64,000 bases of DNA from an uncultured Gammaproteobacteria bacterium (lineage in GTDB: Bacteria; Pseudomonadota; Gammaproteobacteria; JAADHQ01): contig CAMYJO010000011.1 in NCBI GenBank assembly GCA_947258755.1, forward strand, positions 91,122 to 155,121, written 5' to 3'. Position 1 is the stretch's first letter, and each line of letters opens with the position of its first letter. Below are positions 7,992 to 17,990 of this stretch, piece by piece. Below the pieces are notes generated by a model. It did no database searches. It saw only the letters and a list, made by a program, of their open reading frames with translations, and was not told where the DNA came from. Made by a program: the position numbers and the translations under genes.

Positions 7992-9284
7992 TTATTCTTT
8001 ATTCAGCGAACGTACTGATCTATCGAGGGGTTCTGGTGTATCCAGTTTTTTATTGGATTCGATGCCAAGTTCATGTAGTTTGCGCGCGCCCGGGATGACT
8101 TGCCTTTCCAATGAGCCGACGGTTTTATTGAAAGATTCGACGCTGCTGCCCAGATTTTTCCCCAGGCGGGTTAAATGATCGCCAAAGGTTGCCAGACGTT
8201 TGTACAGGTCTTCACCTAATTCGCGAATGACATCGGCATTCTCGGTCAATGCCTCATGTCGCCAGCCATAGGCGATAGCCCGTAGTAGTGCAACCAGACT
8301 GGTAGGGGTGGCGAGGATGATCTTTTGCTTCAGGGCCTCTTCCAGCAAGTTGTGATCCTGCTCAAGTGCGGCACTCAGAAACTGGTCGCCGGGGATGAAC
8401 AGAACAACGAAATCAGGTGAATGTTTAAACTGACTCCAGTAGGATTTACTGGCCAGTTCGCGTATTCTGCCGCGCACATTTTTCAGGTGACGTTGTAGCT
8501 CCTTATTGCGTTGTTCGTCGTCCTTGGCTTCTACCGCGCTGATATAGGCATCCAGTGGTGTTTTTACGTCGACGACGATTTCACGCCCGGCAGGCATGCG
8601 CACGATCATATCGGGTCTGATCGCACCGTCGCTTGTTTGTGTATGTTCCTGTTCATAGAAATCACAGTGCTCGACCATGCCGGCCAGTTCTGCCAAGCGT
8701 TTGAGGGTGATTTCACCCCATTGTCCGCGTACTTCTGGTCGTCTCAGGGCCTGAACCAGGTTGCGTGTCTCGTTTTGTAGTTGTTGCTGTGATTGCGTCA
8801 TGCTTTCCAGATGTCGCGTCAGTGAGCCATAGGCCTGCTTGCGTTCATTTTCCATCAGCCTGATTTGCTGCTCGGTTTTATCGAGTGCCTGCTTGATCGG
8901 TTTAACCAGGTTTTCAACGGATTGTTCTCTTAGCTCAAGGTCCTTTTGTGCATGGATCTGGAATTGGGTCAACTTTTCCTGAGCCAACTTCAGGAAAGAG
9001 TCATTATTATTTTGTAAGGCGACGCTCGATAATGCGCTAAAGGTTTGCGTCATTTCGTATTGCGCTTTTTCATGTTCCTGGCGTCGTTGCAGTGCCAGTT
9101 TCTGTTCCATTTCCAGAGACAGTTCCAGGCGCTCCTTGTCGGATTGCATGGCGTGGATGATTTTCTGGAATTTTTGCGTCGCCAGAAACCAGCCTGCGGC
9201 TATAGCGATGCCGATAATCATGATCAGGTAAATCTCAAACTGGTAATACACCAGGAAATAGATAATGTCTGCTTTAGCGTTCAT
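7992..9284 (-). CDS. rmuC: DNA recombination protein RmuC
   Basis: This 430-residue protein has one N-terminal membrane helix (about 14-34), a long coiled coil rich in Q, E and K (about 40-190) and the conserved RmuC nuclease-like domain (about 200-390). Family signatures RGQWGEITLKRL and VVDVKTPLDAY are present. RmuC limits inversions at short inverted repeats and is thought to be a membrane-tethered nuclease; the catalytic mechanism is not firmly established. It sits between mupP (51-base gap) and hpnC (8 bases). It is not part of the Pseudomonas-type ubiG-mupP-yciK arrangement, so it arrived together with, or next to, hpnCDE. Confidence 0.92.
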   Translation of the reverse strand: MNAKADIIYFLVYYQFEIYLIMIIGIAIAAGWFLATQKFQKIIHAMQSDKERLELSLEMEQKLALQRRQEHEKAQYEMTQTFSALSSVALQNNNDSFLKLAQEKLTQFQIHAQKDLELREQSVENLVKPIKQALDKTEQQIRLMENERKQAYGSLTRHLESMTQSQQQLQNETRNLVQALRRPEVRGQWGEITLKRLAELAGMVEHCDFYEQEHTQTSDGAIRPDMIVRMPAGREIVVDVKTPLDAYISAVEAKDDEQRNKELQRHLKNVRGRIRELASKSYWSQFKHSPDFVVLFIPGDQFLSAALEQDHNLLEEALKQKIILATPTSLVALLRAIAYGWRHEALTENADVIRELGEDLYKRLATFGDHLTRLGKNLGSSVESFNKTVGSLERQVIPGARKLHELGIESNKKLDTPEPLDRSVRSLNKE

Positions 9285-9335
9285 AGTATCTGGATAATAA
9301 CGTATTATCGCTCACGGTGGCAGCGTGTATTCGCT

Positions 9336-9995
9336 TTATTGCTGTGCTTGTAGCCAGCTGATGATGTCTTCCGGTTTTGCAATAATGGCGTCTGCACCCC
9401 AGCGCTGGATGTCATCACCATCCTGGATATAGCCATATAAAGCGGCCAGGGTTGGCATGCCGGCTGCCTTGCCGGCCTCGATATCCCGTTCGGCATCGCC
9501 CACATACAGACACTCTGCAACCTGACTATTCGTTAATTGACAGGCATGCAGCATGGGCTCCGGGTGTGGCTTACTGTTGTTGGTCGTGTCACCACTAACC
9601 ACACAGGCGGATCGATCCATCAATTTTAATTCCTTGAGTAAGGGTTCGGTCAACCAGGCAGGTTTGTTGGTGACAATACCCCAGCGCATTTGATGCGACT
9701 CGATATACTCAAGCACTGCCTGCATGCCGGGAAATAAACAGGATTTTCTGGCGATATTGTCTTTATATATATCCAAAAGACGAGTGCGTAGTGCCATGTA
9801 GCCTTCATCGGTTTCAGTGAGATTAAAACCAAGTTTTATCAGCGCGCGGCCACCATGTGATACTACCGGGCGAATCTGCTCGTAGGGTAAGCTTGTCAGT
9901 GATTGTTCTTCCCTGAGCTGGTTGAGTGCATAAGCGAGGTCGGGGGCAGTATCAAGCAGGGTACCGTCCAGGTCGAACAGGATGGTACGTATCAT
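9336..9995 (-). CDS. mupP: HAD phosphatase, MupP / Gph type
   Basis: This 219-residue HAD phosphatase has motif [10 protein letters not shown] at 8-16, an alpha-helical C1 cap, motif II VTNKP, the motif III lysine in NSKPHPEP, and motif [19 protein letters not shown]. Sequence alone fits phosphoglycolate phosphatase (Gph) or N-acetylmuramic acid 6-phosphate phosphatase (MupP). I favour MupP because it sits directly after ubiG and in the same operon as yciK, as in pseudomonads, where MupP serves cell-wall recycling. The start overlaps the ubiG stop by four bases. Confidence 0.8.
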   Translation of the reverse strand: MIRTILFDLDGTLLDTAPDLAYALNQLREEQSLTSLPYEQIRPVVSHGGRALIKLGFNLTETDEGYMALRTRLLDIYKDNIARKSCLFPGMQAVLEYIESHQMRWGIVTNKPAWLTEPLLKELKLMDRSACVVSGDTTNNSKPHPEPMLHACQLTNSQVAECLYVGDAERDIEAGKAAGMPTLAALYGYIQDGDDIQRWGADAIIAKPEDIISWLQAQQ

Positions 9996-10723
9996 GTTGC
10001 CGTGTCTGACTGTGCTGCGGGCTTTCTGGTATGCATCAGATAATTGACATCGATATCCTTACCCAGGCTATAGATGCGCGTGAAAGGGTTGTAGCTCATG
10101 CCGCTGATGTCCTCGACGACAAGATCGGCCTGTCTCGCCCACTGGTGTAATTCGGATGGACGGATGAACTTGCGGAAATCATGCGTCCCTCTGGGTAACA
10201 TGCGCAGCAGGTATTCAGCACCAACAATGGCGAACAGGTAGGACTTGGGATTTCGGTTGATGGTTGAAAAGAACGCATGTCCTCCCGGTTTCAGCAAATC
10301 ATGGCAGGCCTGTATGACCGAGGCCGGGTCGGGTACATGTTCCAGCATTTCCATACAGGTGACGACATCATAACTGCCAGCCTGTTCACTGGCCATTTGC
10401 TCGGCCGTGATCTGGCGGTAATCGACGTTCAGACCAGATTCCAATAAATGTAGGCGGGCGACACTCAGTGGTGCTGCACCCATGTCAATACCGGTCACCA
10501 GCGCCTCTCTGGCGGCCATGCTCTCGGTGAGGATGCCACCACCACAACCGACATCGATGACCTGTTTTTGTTTGAGGCCGGCGCGTTGATCGATATAGTC
10601 GAGGCGCAGTGGATTGATGTCATGTAGCGGTTTGAATTCGCTGTTCGGGTCCCACCAACGCGATGCCAATTCTTCGAATTTGCTTATTTCCTGGGGATCC
10701 AGATTGTCAAATTGTGTTGTCAT
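9992..10723 (-). CDS. ubiG: Ubiquinone biosynthesis O-methyltransferase UbiG
   Basis: This 243-residue SAM-dependent methyltransferase performs both O-methylations of ubiquinone synthesis. The opening [20 protein letters not shown] is diagnostic of UbiG, and the SAM motif [13 protein letters not shown] lies at about 55-67. [11 protein letters not shown] and [14 protein letters not shown] are further family blocks. It has no membrane segment. Its ATG overlaps the mtaD stop and its stop overlaps the mupP start, both in the ATGA form, so the three genes are tightly coupled. Confidence 0.96.
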   Translation of the reverse strand: MTTQFDNLDPQEISKFEELASRWWDPNSEFKPLHDINPLRLDYIDQRAGLKQKQVIDVGCGGGILTESMAAREALVTGIDMGAAPLSVARLHLLESGLNVDYRQITAEQMASEQAGSYDVVTCMEMLEHVPDPASVIQACHDLLKPGGHAFFSTINRNPKSYLFAIVGAEYLLRMLPRGTHDFRKFIRPSELHQWARQADLVVEDISGMSYNPFTRIYSLGKDIDVNYLMHTRKPAAQSDTAT

Positions 10724-12045
10724 GTCTTCCTTATTTTCTGTTGCCAGGACTGTGCTTTTGTCAAAATTTCGTGTTGATCCATGCGCGTTAATTGGCGTTG
10801 GTTTAACAAGTGTTGGCCATTAATCCAGACATCGGTGATTTTATCACGACTGCTCGCGTATACCACATGTGATTCAGGGTGGTAGAGTGGTTGAGTTTCG
10901 ATGCTGTTGAGGTTGATGGCTATGATGTCAGCCGATTTACCGGCCAGCAGACTACCGGTTTCCTGGTCCAGACCAAGGGCGCGCGCGCCACGCAAAGTGG
11001 CCATCTCAATGGCCTGCATCGCTGCAAGGCTGCTGGCATCGTTAGCGACAGCTTTCGCCAACAAGGCGGCGGTGCGCATTTCAGCGCCCATATCGAGGTC
11101 GTTGTTACTGGCCGCGCCATCGGTGCCCAGCGCGACATTAACGCCGGCCTGAACCAGTTGATCAACAGGACAGAAACCACTGGCCAGTTTGAGATTGGAT
11201 TCAGGGCAATGGACAACATGCACGCCATATTCGGCAATCATATCGATTTCATCTGCTTGCAATTGAGTCATGTGTACTGCCAACAGGTTTGGCGATAGCA
11301 GGCCCAATTGTTTGAGCCGTTGGATGGGGCGCATGTTGTGTTCTTTCAGACTCTGGCTGATTTCATCAGCGGTTTCATGCAGATGAATATGGATCGGGAT
11401 ATCCAGTTCATTCACCAGTAGTTGGATGTGTTGCAAGGATGCGTCCGAGACGGTGTAGGGTGCATGCGGAGCAAAGGCGGTGGAGATTAGCGCCTCATCG
11501 CGGAAGCGGTCATTGATTTCAAGGCCCTTGTTAATATATTCATCTGCTGTCGCCGCCCACACAGTCGGAAACTCAAGCACGATCATGCCAACGCTGGCAC
11601 GCATGCCGGTATCCATGGCGACCTTGGCGGTAATTTCCGGGAAAAAGTACATATCATTAAAACAGGTGGTGCCGCTACGGATCATCTCGGCGATCGCCAG
11701 TTGCGTGCCGTCACGGACAAATTCTTCACTGACATGCTGGCTTTCCGCCGGCCAGATGTAGTCCTGTAACCACTGCATCAATGACAGGTCATCCGCCAAT
11801 CCCCGCATCAGGCCCATGGCGGCATGCGTATGGGCGTTGACAAAACCGGGCATCAGGACATGATCAGGGAGACGGTGATGGCTGTCGGCCTGATAGCGAT
11901 CGTGCAAATCCGCTTGCGGCAAAATGTCGACAATGCGGCCGTTGTCGATGGCGATGGCAGCGTCGCTGAATAGGCTATTGGCCGGTTCCACCGGGATAAT
12001 CCAGCCGGCCTCGATAATCGTGTCTATTGTTTGTAGGTTCGTCAT
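10720..12045 (-). CDS. mtaD: TRZ/ATZ family amidohydrolase, 5'-methylthioadenosine deaminase MtaD-like
   Basis: This 441-residue amidohydrolase has the metal-binding HxH in [11 protein letters not shown], later histidines in HLHET and the catalytic aspartate in [11 protein letters not shown]. These fit 5'-methylthioadenosine / S-adenosylhomocysteine deaminases. I place the start at the ATG at 12045; an upstream in-frame start at 12150 would add 35 residues unlike the family. With mtnA across the divergent gap, it would channel methylthioadenosine through methylthioinosine to methylthioribose-1-phosphate, as shown in Pseudomonas. It is the first gene of the operon ending at yciK. Confidence 0.88.
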   Translation of the reverse strand: MTNLQTIDTIIEAGWIIPVEPANSLFSDAAIAIDNGRIVDILPQADLHDRYQADSHHRLPDHVLMPGFVNAHTHAAMGLMRGLADDLSLMQWLQDYIWPAESQHVSEEFVRDGTQLAIAEMIRSGTTCFNDMYFFPEITAKVAMDTGMRASVGMIVLEFPTVWAATADEYINKGLEINDRFRDEALISTAFAPHAPYTVSDASLQHIQLLVNELDIPIHIHLHETADEISQSLKEHNMRPIQRLKQLGLLSPNLLAVHMTQLQADEIDMIAEYGVHVVHCPESNLKLASGFCPVDQLVQAGVNVALGTDGAASNNDLDMGAEMRTAALLAKAVANDASSLAAMQAIEMATLRGARALGLDQETGSLLAGKSADIIAINLNSIETQPLYHPESHVVYASSRDKITDVWINGQHLLNQRQLTRMDQHEILTKAQSWQQKIRKT

Positions 12046-12230
12046 TTTCTTAAGTGAATTGAATGGCTTAATAGTCTCATCATAATCGATATGACCTGCG
12101 CCGTCATTGTTTAAATAACCCTGCGCTGTACTTGGCAATAGCCCCAACAATTGCTATTGTTAACATATTTTTACAATTCAACATGTTGTTTTATTTTGAG
12201 ACTGAGCTCTCGGGAATTAAGGGGAATAAT

Positions 12231-12947
12231 TTGCGCATTGCATTAGTTGAAGACGATACGGATCAGGCGGTAGTCATCATGTTACATTTGCAGGAGGCCG
12301 GTTATACCTGTAAACACTTCGCCAATGCCCGTGATTTTATGCGTAGTATCAATAAGGAAAGCTATGACCTGGTCGTGCTTGACTGGGTATTGCCGGATAT
12401 CGGTGGTGACGAAGTCGTCAAGTGGATGCGCAGTGAGCTGGACTGGTATGTGCCAGTATTGTTCTTGACGGTTCGCGATAGCGAAGAAGACATCGTCCAT
12501 GGCCTCAACTGTGGTGCCGATGACTACATGGTCAAACCGGTCAGGGAGCGTGAGTTGCTGGCCCGTGTTGCTGCACTGTCACGAAGAGGGGCCTCATCCA
12601 GCGCATCGGGTAAAATGCTGGAAGTTGATCGTTACGTATTTGACCCAGGCAGTAAAACGGTCAATTTAAATGGCACGCCTGTGGAGATGACGCATAAGGA
12701 ATTCGACCTGGCCTATTTCATGTTTCGTAATTTGGGTAGAATCATGTCTCGTGGATATTTATTGGAGACGATCTGGGGTAAGACCGCGGATATCAATACG
12801 CGCACAGTCGATACGCATATCAGTCGCATACGCAGCAAATTAGAATTGAATAAGGATAAGGGTTGGAAATTGGGTGCTATCTATCAGCATGGTTACCGGC
12901 TGGAAAAGCGGGATACCGGCAACGATGAATTAAACTCAACAATGTAA
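12231..12947 (+). CDS. OmpR/PhoB-type response regulator, orphan
   Basis: This protein is about 238 residues long. The receiver domain begins RIALVEDD, with acidic residues at 7-9, phosphoacceptor D51 in VVLDWVLPD, switch T80 and K102 in MVKPV. A winged-helix DNA-binding domain fills the last 100 residues (MTHKEFDL..., RTVDTHISRIRSKL). The best start is TTG at 12231, preceded by AAGGGGA; ATGs at 12132 and 12183 would add residues not expected before the receiver domain. No histidine kinase is adjacent, so its signal is unknown. It lies between the divergent mtaD and mtnA, where Pseudomonas-like genomes have no regulator. Confidence 0.88.
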   Translation: MRIALVEDDTDQAVVIMLHLQEAGYTCKHFANARDFMRSINKESYDLVVLDWVLPDIGGDEVVKWMRSELDWYVPVLFLTVRDSEEDIVHGLNCGADDYMVKPVRERELLARVAALSRRGASSSASGKMLEVDRYVFDPGSKTVNLNGTPVEMTHKEFDLAYFMFRNLGRIMSRGYLLETIWGKTADINTRTVDTHISRIRSKLELNKDKGWKLGAIYQHGYRLEKRDTGNDELNSTM

Positions 12948-12971
12948 GCCCTACGTTACAAGTTTTTTGCC

Positions 12972-14015
12972 TTGAATACCTTCGATACGATACGTGCCAT
13001 TCGCTGGCAAGATGACAATCTGGTCTTGATAGATCAGCGTTGCCTTCCTTTACGCGAGGAGACTATCGTCTGCACACAGGTAGCCGATGCCATCGAGGCG
13101 ATTCGCGACATGGTCGTGCGAGGCGCCCCAGCCATTGGTATCACCAGCGCCTTCGCCGTAGTCCTGGCGGTCAGGGAACGTTACCGTCAATACGGAGATC
13201 AATGGCAACAACATATTGAAGATGATCTGCAGCGATTGTCCGAAGCCCGGCCGACTGCGGTTAACCTGGGCTGGGCCATTGCCGAAATGCGCCAGCAGTT
13301 CGCGAACCTCGGCGCCGGCGACCCGGTTCCACAACTCTTACAACATGCCCAACTAATCCATCAGCAGGATATTGATGCCAACCAAACCATGGGCCGACTT
13401 GGCTCAGCTTTGATTGATAGCGGCACGCATGTCCTGACTCACTGCAATACCGGTTCGCTAGCAACGGGTGGCTATGGTACAGCCCTGGGTGTGATCCGCA
13501 GCGCCTACCAGGCCGGTCGCATAGAAGGCGTCTATGCCGATGAGACTCGGCCCTGGTTGCAGGGATCGCGACTGACCGCATGGGAATTGGTCCAGGACCG
13601 GATTCCGGTATCCTTGATTGCTGATTCTGCGGCGGCCTACTTGATGCGCCAGGGTCAAATCAGTTGGGTCATCGTTGGTGCAGACAGGATTGCCGCTAAC
13701 GGCGATGTTGCCAATAAAATAGGCACCTATTCTACGGCCATAAGCGCGCGCTATCACCAGGTCAAATTTATGGTCGTGGCGCCAACAACAACCGTTGATA
13801 TGAGTATTGCCCAGGGTGCACATATTCCTATCGAAACCCGCAGCGCAACAGAATTGCTGGAATGTAACCATCAGCGTTTCGCCGCCGAGGGAAGCTCGGC
13901 CTGGAACCCGGTGTTTGATGTGACCCCGGCTGAGTTGATCGATGCCATCGTCACCGAGAAGGGCGTGGTCATGCAGCCCGACAGTGTGAAAATAGCGCAA
14001 ATGATGTCTTCCTAG
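12972..14015 (+). CDS. mtnA: S-methyl-5-thioribose-1-phosphate isomerase MtnA
   Basis: This 347-residue enzyme of the eIF2B-like fold isomerises methylthioribose-1-phosphate to methylthioribulose-1-phosphate in methionine salvage. It shows the substrate-binding RGAPAIGI at 50-57, catalytic C158 in HCNTGSLATGGYGTALG and the aspartate in VGADRIAANGDVANKIGT. The start is probably the TTG at 12972, because the family begins with a short stretch before IRAIRW and no ATG fits; no clear ribosome site is seen. It lies 24 bases after the response regulator. Confidence 0.93.
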   Translation: MNTFDTIRAIRWQDDNLVLIDQRCLPLREETIVCTQVADAIEAIRDMVVRGAPAIGITSAFAVVLAVRERYRQYGDQWQQHIEDDLQRLSEARPTAVNLGWAIAEMRQQFANLGAGDPVPQLLQHAQLIHQQDIDANQTMGRLGSALIDSGTHVLTHCNTGSLATGGYGTALGVIRSAYQAGRIEGVYADETRPWLQGSRLTAWELVQDRIPVSLIADSAAAYLMRQGQISWVIVGADRIAANGDVANKIGTYSTAISARYHQVKFMVVAPTTTVDMSIAQGAHIPIETRSATELLECNHQRFAAEGSSAWNPVFDVTPAELIDAIVTEKGVVMQPDSVKIAQMMSS

Positions 14016-14050
14016 GTCTTTTCTCTCCAGTATATTACTTAATAATATGA

Positions 14051-14233
14051 TGGTTAATTAGGCCATTTTGCCAGCCTGAATTTAGAGTTGCTGATTTTGA
14101 TAATTTCCCGCCAGAGCCCCTCAGAGCCGATTTAAGAGCTTTTATTTATAATGAAGTAGGTGAATGCTTATGGTATCATTTGTGTGATATGTCGCCTGAT
14201 TCTGTGGAATTTACCGCAAGTCGGGATAATTAA
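14051..14233 (+). pseudogene. Coding-like frame without a start codon upstream of gyrA
   Basis: A 60-codon open frame ends at the TAA at 14231-14233, 30 bases before gyrA. Its translation looks like real protein, for example FRVADFDNFPPEP, DLRAFIYNEVGE and YHLCDMSPDSVEF. It has no ATG, GTG or TTG near its 5' end; a TGA at 14048-14050 closes it. Loss of one G in the ATGATGG at 14047-14053 would fuse it to an ATG and give a gene of about 61 codons. It may be a gene broken by one indel, a sequencing error, or the remnant of a longer gene. I do not recognise a family. Confidence 0.35.
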
Positions 14234-14263
14234 TGATTAGAAATGGAAGATTGAAGAATAATT

Positions 14264-16849
14264 ATGGCTGAATTCGCCAAAGAAGTCCTGTCCGTCAATC
14301 TCGAAGACGAGATGAAACAATCCTACCTGGATTATGCCATGAGCGTCATTGTCGGGCGTGCCTTGCCCGATGTCCGCGATGGACTGAAGCCGGTACACCG
14401 ACGTGTTCTGTATGCGATGAACGTGTTGGGAAATGACTGGAACAAGCCCTATAAAAAATCCGCGCGTATCGTCGGTGATGTTATCGGTAAATACCATCCG
14501 CATGGCGACACGGCCGTGTATGACACGATTGTGCGCATGGCGCAGCCATTTTCACTGCGTTACATGCTGGTTGATGGTCAGGGTAACTTCGGTTCGGTCG
14601 ATGGTGATTCACCTGCAGCGATGCGTTATACCGAAGTGCGCATGTCACGCATTGCGCATGAGCTGCTTGCTGACCTGGACAAAGAAACGGTTGACTTCAT
14701 CCTTAACTACGATGAATCCGAAAAAGAACCGCTGGTCTTTCCATCGCGTATTCCAAACCTGCTGGTCAATGGTTCAGCTGGTATTGCGGTCGGTATGGCC
14801 ACCAATATTCCGCCGCATAATCTGGTCGAGGTCATCAAGGCCTGTATTGCATTTACCGATAATCAGGATTTAAGCATTGCCGACTTAATGGAATTCATCC
14901 CTGGCCCCGATTTCCCGACTGCCGGCATCATCAACGGCTCACGCGGCATCCATGAGGCCTATCGAACCGGACGTGGACGTATCCAGGTGCGGGCAGTAAG
15001 CGAAGTCGAAGAGCACGGCAATAACCGCCAACGTATTGTTGTTACTGAATTGCCATACCAGGTCAATAAGGCACGCCTGCTGGAGAAGATTGCCGAGCTG
15101 GTCAAGGATAAAAAGATTGAGGGCATCACTGAACTACGTGACGAGTCCGATAAAGATGGCATGCGCATGGTCATCGAGCTGCGCCGCGGCGAAGTCTCTG
15201 AGGTGGTACTGAATAACCTTTATCAGCATACCCAAATGCAGACGGTATTTGGTATTAACATGGTGGCCCTGGTTGATGGTCAGCCACGGCTGTTGAATCT
15301 GAAGCAGATACTGGAATGCTTTATTCGTCATCGTCGCGAAGTGGTCACACGCCGGACCATGTTCGAATTACGTAAGGCACGAGAGCGCGCCCATGTGTTG
15401 GAAGGCCTGGCCGTTGCCCTGGCGAATATCGATGAGGTCATTGCACTGATCAAGGCCTCGGCCGGACCGGCAGAGGCGAAAGTGGGATTGATGTCGAAGT
15501 CATGGCAATCCGGTATCGTTTCGGGGATGTTGGAGCGTGCCGGTGCATCGACCTCACGACCGGACGAATTGCCAGCAGAATTCGGCTTGCATGAAGGTGC
15601 TTATCGTCTATCCGAAGCCCAGGCCCAGGCTATTCTGGAGCTGCGATTGCAGCGTCTGACCGGTCTTGAGCAGGACAAGATCGTCAATGAGTATAAAGAA
15701 ATACTGGAAAAAATAGATGATCTGCTCGATATCCTCGGTAACCCGGATCGCCTCAAGCGCGTGGTCAAGGAGGAGTTCGAGGAAATAATCGAGCAGTATG
15801 GTGATGATCGCCGAACGGAAATTGTCACCACGCAACAGGACCTGAACCTGGAAGACCTTATTAGCCCGGAAGATGTTGTCGTTACCTTGTCTCACGCGGG
15901 TTATGCAAAATCACAGCCGGTCTCTGCCTATGCGGCGCAACGGCGCGGTGGTAAGGGTAAGGCGGCGACCAAGGTCAAGGAAGAGGATTTTATCGACAAG
16001 CTGTTTGTTGCCAACACGCATGACACCATTCTTTGTTTCTCCAGTCTGGGCAAGGCCTATTGGTTGAAGGTCTACGAACTACCTCAGGCAAGTCGAACGG
16101 CCAGAGGCAAGCCGATCGTCAATTTATTGCCTTTGCAGGAAGATGAACGCATCACCGCCATCTTGCCCGTGACTGAGTTCAGTGAAGAGCAGTTTATTTT
16201 CATGGCTACCACCAGTGGTACAGTGAAGAAAACACCGTTGTCACATTTCTCAAGGCCACGTTCGAACGGCATCATTGCAGTTGAGCTGCGTGATAATGAT
16301 CATCTTGTCGGCGTCGCTGTCACCGATGGCGATCAAGACGTTATTCTGATGAGCAATGCCGGCAAATCGATCCGCTTTAATGAAAAAGATGTGCGTCCAA
16401 TGGGCAGAACGGCCTGTGGCGTTCGCGGTATCAAACTACAAGAGGGGCAGTCGGTCATTGCGCTGATCATCGTCGGCGAAGGTGAGATTCTGGCGACCAC
16501 TGTTAACGGCTATGGTAAACGTACTGCAGTGGATGATTATCCGGTGCACGGCCGTGGCGGCCAGGGTGTCATTGCCATAACCGTCAACGAACGTAACGGC
16601 GAAGTGGTTGGTGCGGACCAGGTCTGTGAAGAAGATGAGATCATGTTGATCAGCAATGCCGGAACGCTGGTCAGGACTCGGGTGCAGGAAATTTCCGTGA
16701 TGGGTAGAAATACCCAGGGTGTGCGTTTGATATCCTTGGGCGAGGGTGAAAATCTGGTTGGTATTGAACGTGTGGCTTCGCTAGAGAATGGCGCGGAAGA
16801 ATCTGGCGAGCAGAGCACTGATGATCAAGGTTCTGGCAAACAAGAATAG
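14264..16849 (+). CDS. gyrA: DNA gyrase subunit A
   Basis: This 861-residue type IIA topoisomerase subunit has the catalytic tyrosine Y122 in [10 protein letters not shown]. The quinolone-determining region reads [11 protein letters not shown], with T83 and D87 in E. coli numbering; threonine at 83 is the wild-type residue in several gammaproteobacteria, including Pseudomonas, so it does not imply acquired resistance. The GyrA box QRRGGKG and the six-bladed C-terminal wrapping domain (from about 520) identify GyrA rather than ParC. The C-terminus ends in an acidic tail. gyrA-serC adjacency is conserved in Pseudomonas-like genomes. Confidence 0.98.
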   Translation: MAEFAKEVLSVNLEDEMKQSYLDYAMSVIVGRALPDVRDGLKPVHRRVLYAMNVLGNDWNKPYKKSARIVGDVIGKYHPHGDTAVYDTIVRMAQPFSLRYMLVDGQGNFGSVDGDSPAAMRYTEVRMSRIAHELLADLDKETVDFILNYDESEKEPLVFPSRIPNLLVNGSAGIAVGMATNIPPHNLVEVIKACIAFTDNQDLSIADLMEFIPGPDFPTAGIINGSRGIHEAYRTGRGRIQVRAVSEVEEHGNNRQRIVVTELPYQVNKARLLEKIAELVKDKKIEGITELRDESDKDGMRMVIELRRGEVSEVVLNNLYQHTQMQTVFGINMVALVDGQPRLLNLKQILECFIRHRREVVTRRTMFELRKARERAHVLEGLAVALANIDEVIALIKASAGPAEAKVGLMSKSWQSGIVSGMLERAGASTSRPDELPAEFGLHEGAYRLSEAQAQAILELRLQRLTGLEQDKIVNEYKEILEKIDDLLDILGNPDRLKRVVKEEFEEIIEQYGDDRRTEIVTTQQDLNLEDLISPEDVVVTLSHAGYAKSQPVSAYAAQRRGGKGKAATKVKEEDFIDKLFVANTHDTILCFSSLGKAYWLKVYELPQASRTARGKPIVNLLPLQEDERITAILPVTEFSEEQFIFMATTSGTVKKTPLSHFSRPRSNGIIAVELRDNDHLVGVAVTDGDQDVILMSNAGKSIRFNEKDVRPMGRTACGVRGIKLQEGQSVIALIIVGEGEILATTVNGYGKRTAVDDYPVHGRGGQGVIAITVNERNGEVVGADQVCEEDEIMLISNAGTLVRTRVQEISVMGRNTQGVRLISLGEGENLVGIERVASLENGAEESGEQSTDDQGSGKQE

Positions 16850-16869
16850 ATTTAATTTAGGAGTAATTG

Positions 16870-17952
16870 ATGTCACGGCTTTATAATTTCAGTGCGGGTC
16901 CCGCGATATTACCGGAACAGGTGTTAGTCAAAGCAAGAGAAGAGATGCTTGATTGGCAAGGTAGTGGTATGTCAGTCATGGAGATGAGTCATCGCGGTAA
17001 AGAGTTTATGTCTATCGCGGCCAAGGCGGAGTCGGATCTACGTCAGTTGATGGCGATACCGGATAATTATAAAGTATTGTTCTTGCAGGGCGGCGCCAGT
17101 AGCCAGTTTGCGATGATCCCGATGAATCTTGCTGTCAGTAAAAAACAAGCGGATTACTTCAACACCGGCGCCTGGTCTAAAAAGGCCATCGCCGAGGCAA
17201 AGCGCTATTGTGATGTCAATGTTGTTTGGAGTGGTGACAGCGGAAATTTCAGTGCGACACCGGAAGAAGGTGATTATCAATTAAATCCTGATGGCGCTTA
17301 CGTGCACTATACGCCGAATGAGACCATTGGTGGCGTTGAGTTCCCCTACATACCGGATTGCGGCAATGTGCCACTGGTCGCTGACATGTCGTCGACTATC
17401 CTGTCGCGTCCTATAGATGTGTCACGTTTTGGCCTGATCTATGCGGGTGCACAAAAGAATATTGGACCTGCTGGCCTGACCCTGGTCATCATTCGTGAAG
17501 ACTTGATTTCGGATGCTATGGATTTTACGCCGAGCATGTTCAAGTATGCGATTCATGCCGAAAATGACTCGATGTATAATACGCCGCCCACCTATGCCAT
17601 GTACCTGGCCGGACTGGTGTTTGATTCACTATTGCAACAAGGTGGACTGCAGGCCATGGCAGACATTAATCTGCGCAAGGCCAGTAAATTATATGCTGCG
17701 ATTGATGGCTCATCGTTCTATGCTAATCCGGTGGAAATCAAGTCACGCTCGTGGATGAACGTTCCTTTCACCCTGGCCGATGCCGAACTCGATAAAGTCT
17801 TTTTGCAGCAGGCTGCGGCAGCAGGCCTGGTCACCTTAAAAGGTCATCGTTCTGTCGGCGGCATGCGTGCGAGTATCTATAATGCTATGCCCGAACAAGG
17901 CGTTGATGCATTGATTGACTTCATGCAGGCATTTGAAAGTCAGCATGCTTGA
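16870..17952 (+). CDS. serC: Phosphoserine aminotransferase SerC
   Basis: This 360-residue class V aminotransferase makes 3-phosphoserine from 3-phosphohydroxypyruvate and also acts in pyridoxal phosphate synthesis. It begins NFSAGPA, has FLQGGASSQF for phosphate and cofactor contacts, and the PLP lysine is in GAQKNIGPAG. HRSVGGMRASIYNA is the C-terminal family signature. I take the ATG at 16870, with AGGAG upstream, over a TTG one codon earlier. It is 20 bases after gyrA and followed by serA and pheA, so serine and aromatic synthesis are probably co-transcribed. Confidence 0.97.
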   Translation: MSRLYNFSAGPAILPEQVLVKAREEMLDWQGSGMSVMEMSHRGKEFMSIAAKAESDLRQLMAIPDNYKVLFLQGGASSQFAMIPMNLAVSKKQADYFNTGAWSKKAIAEAKRYCDVNVVWSGDSGNFSATPEEGDYQLNPDGAYVHYTPNETIGGVEFPYIPDCGNVPLVADMSSTILSRPIDVSRFGLIYAGAQKNIGPAGLTLVIIREDLISDAMDFTPSMFKYAIHAENDSMYNTPPTYAMYLAGLVFDSLLQQGGLQAMADINLRKASKLYAAIDGSSFYANPVEIKSRSWMNVPFTLADAELDKVFLQQAAAAGLVTLKGHRSVGGMRASIYNAMPEQGVDALIDFMQAFESQHA

Positions 17953-17990
17953 ATATTATCTGAGTTAAAATTGAAGAGTAAATTCTGATT

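Noticed and set aside
12943..12968. Terminator-like TGTAA / TTACA with a T run after the response regulator
   Set aside because: The stem is only five pairs and AT-rich, and it would separate the regulator from mtnA with the T run touching the mtnA start.
13458..14000. Open frame of about 180 codons on the minus strand inside mtnA
   Set aside because: MtnA is complete and conserved; this frame is a shadow of its codon pattern.
14316..14550. Threonine at GyrA position 83 as a quinolone-resistance change
   Set aside because: Threonine is the normal residue at this place in several gammaproteobacteria, including Pseudomonas, so no acquired resistance is implied.
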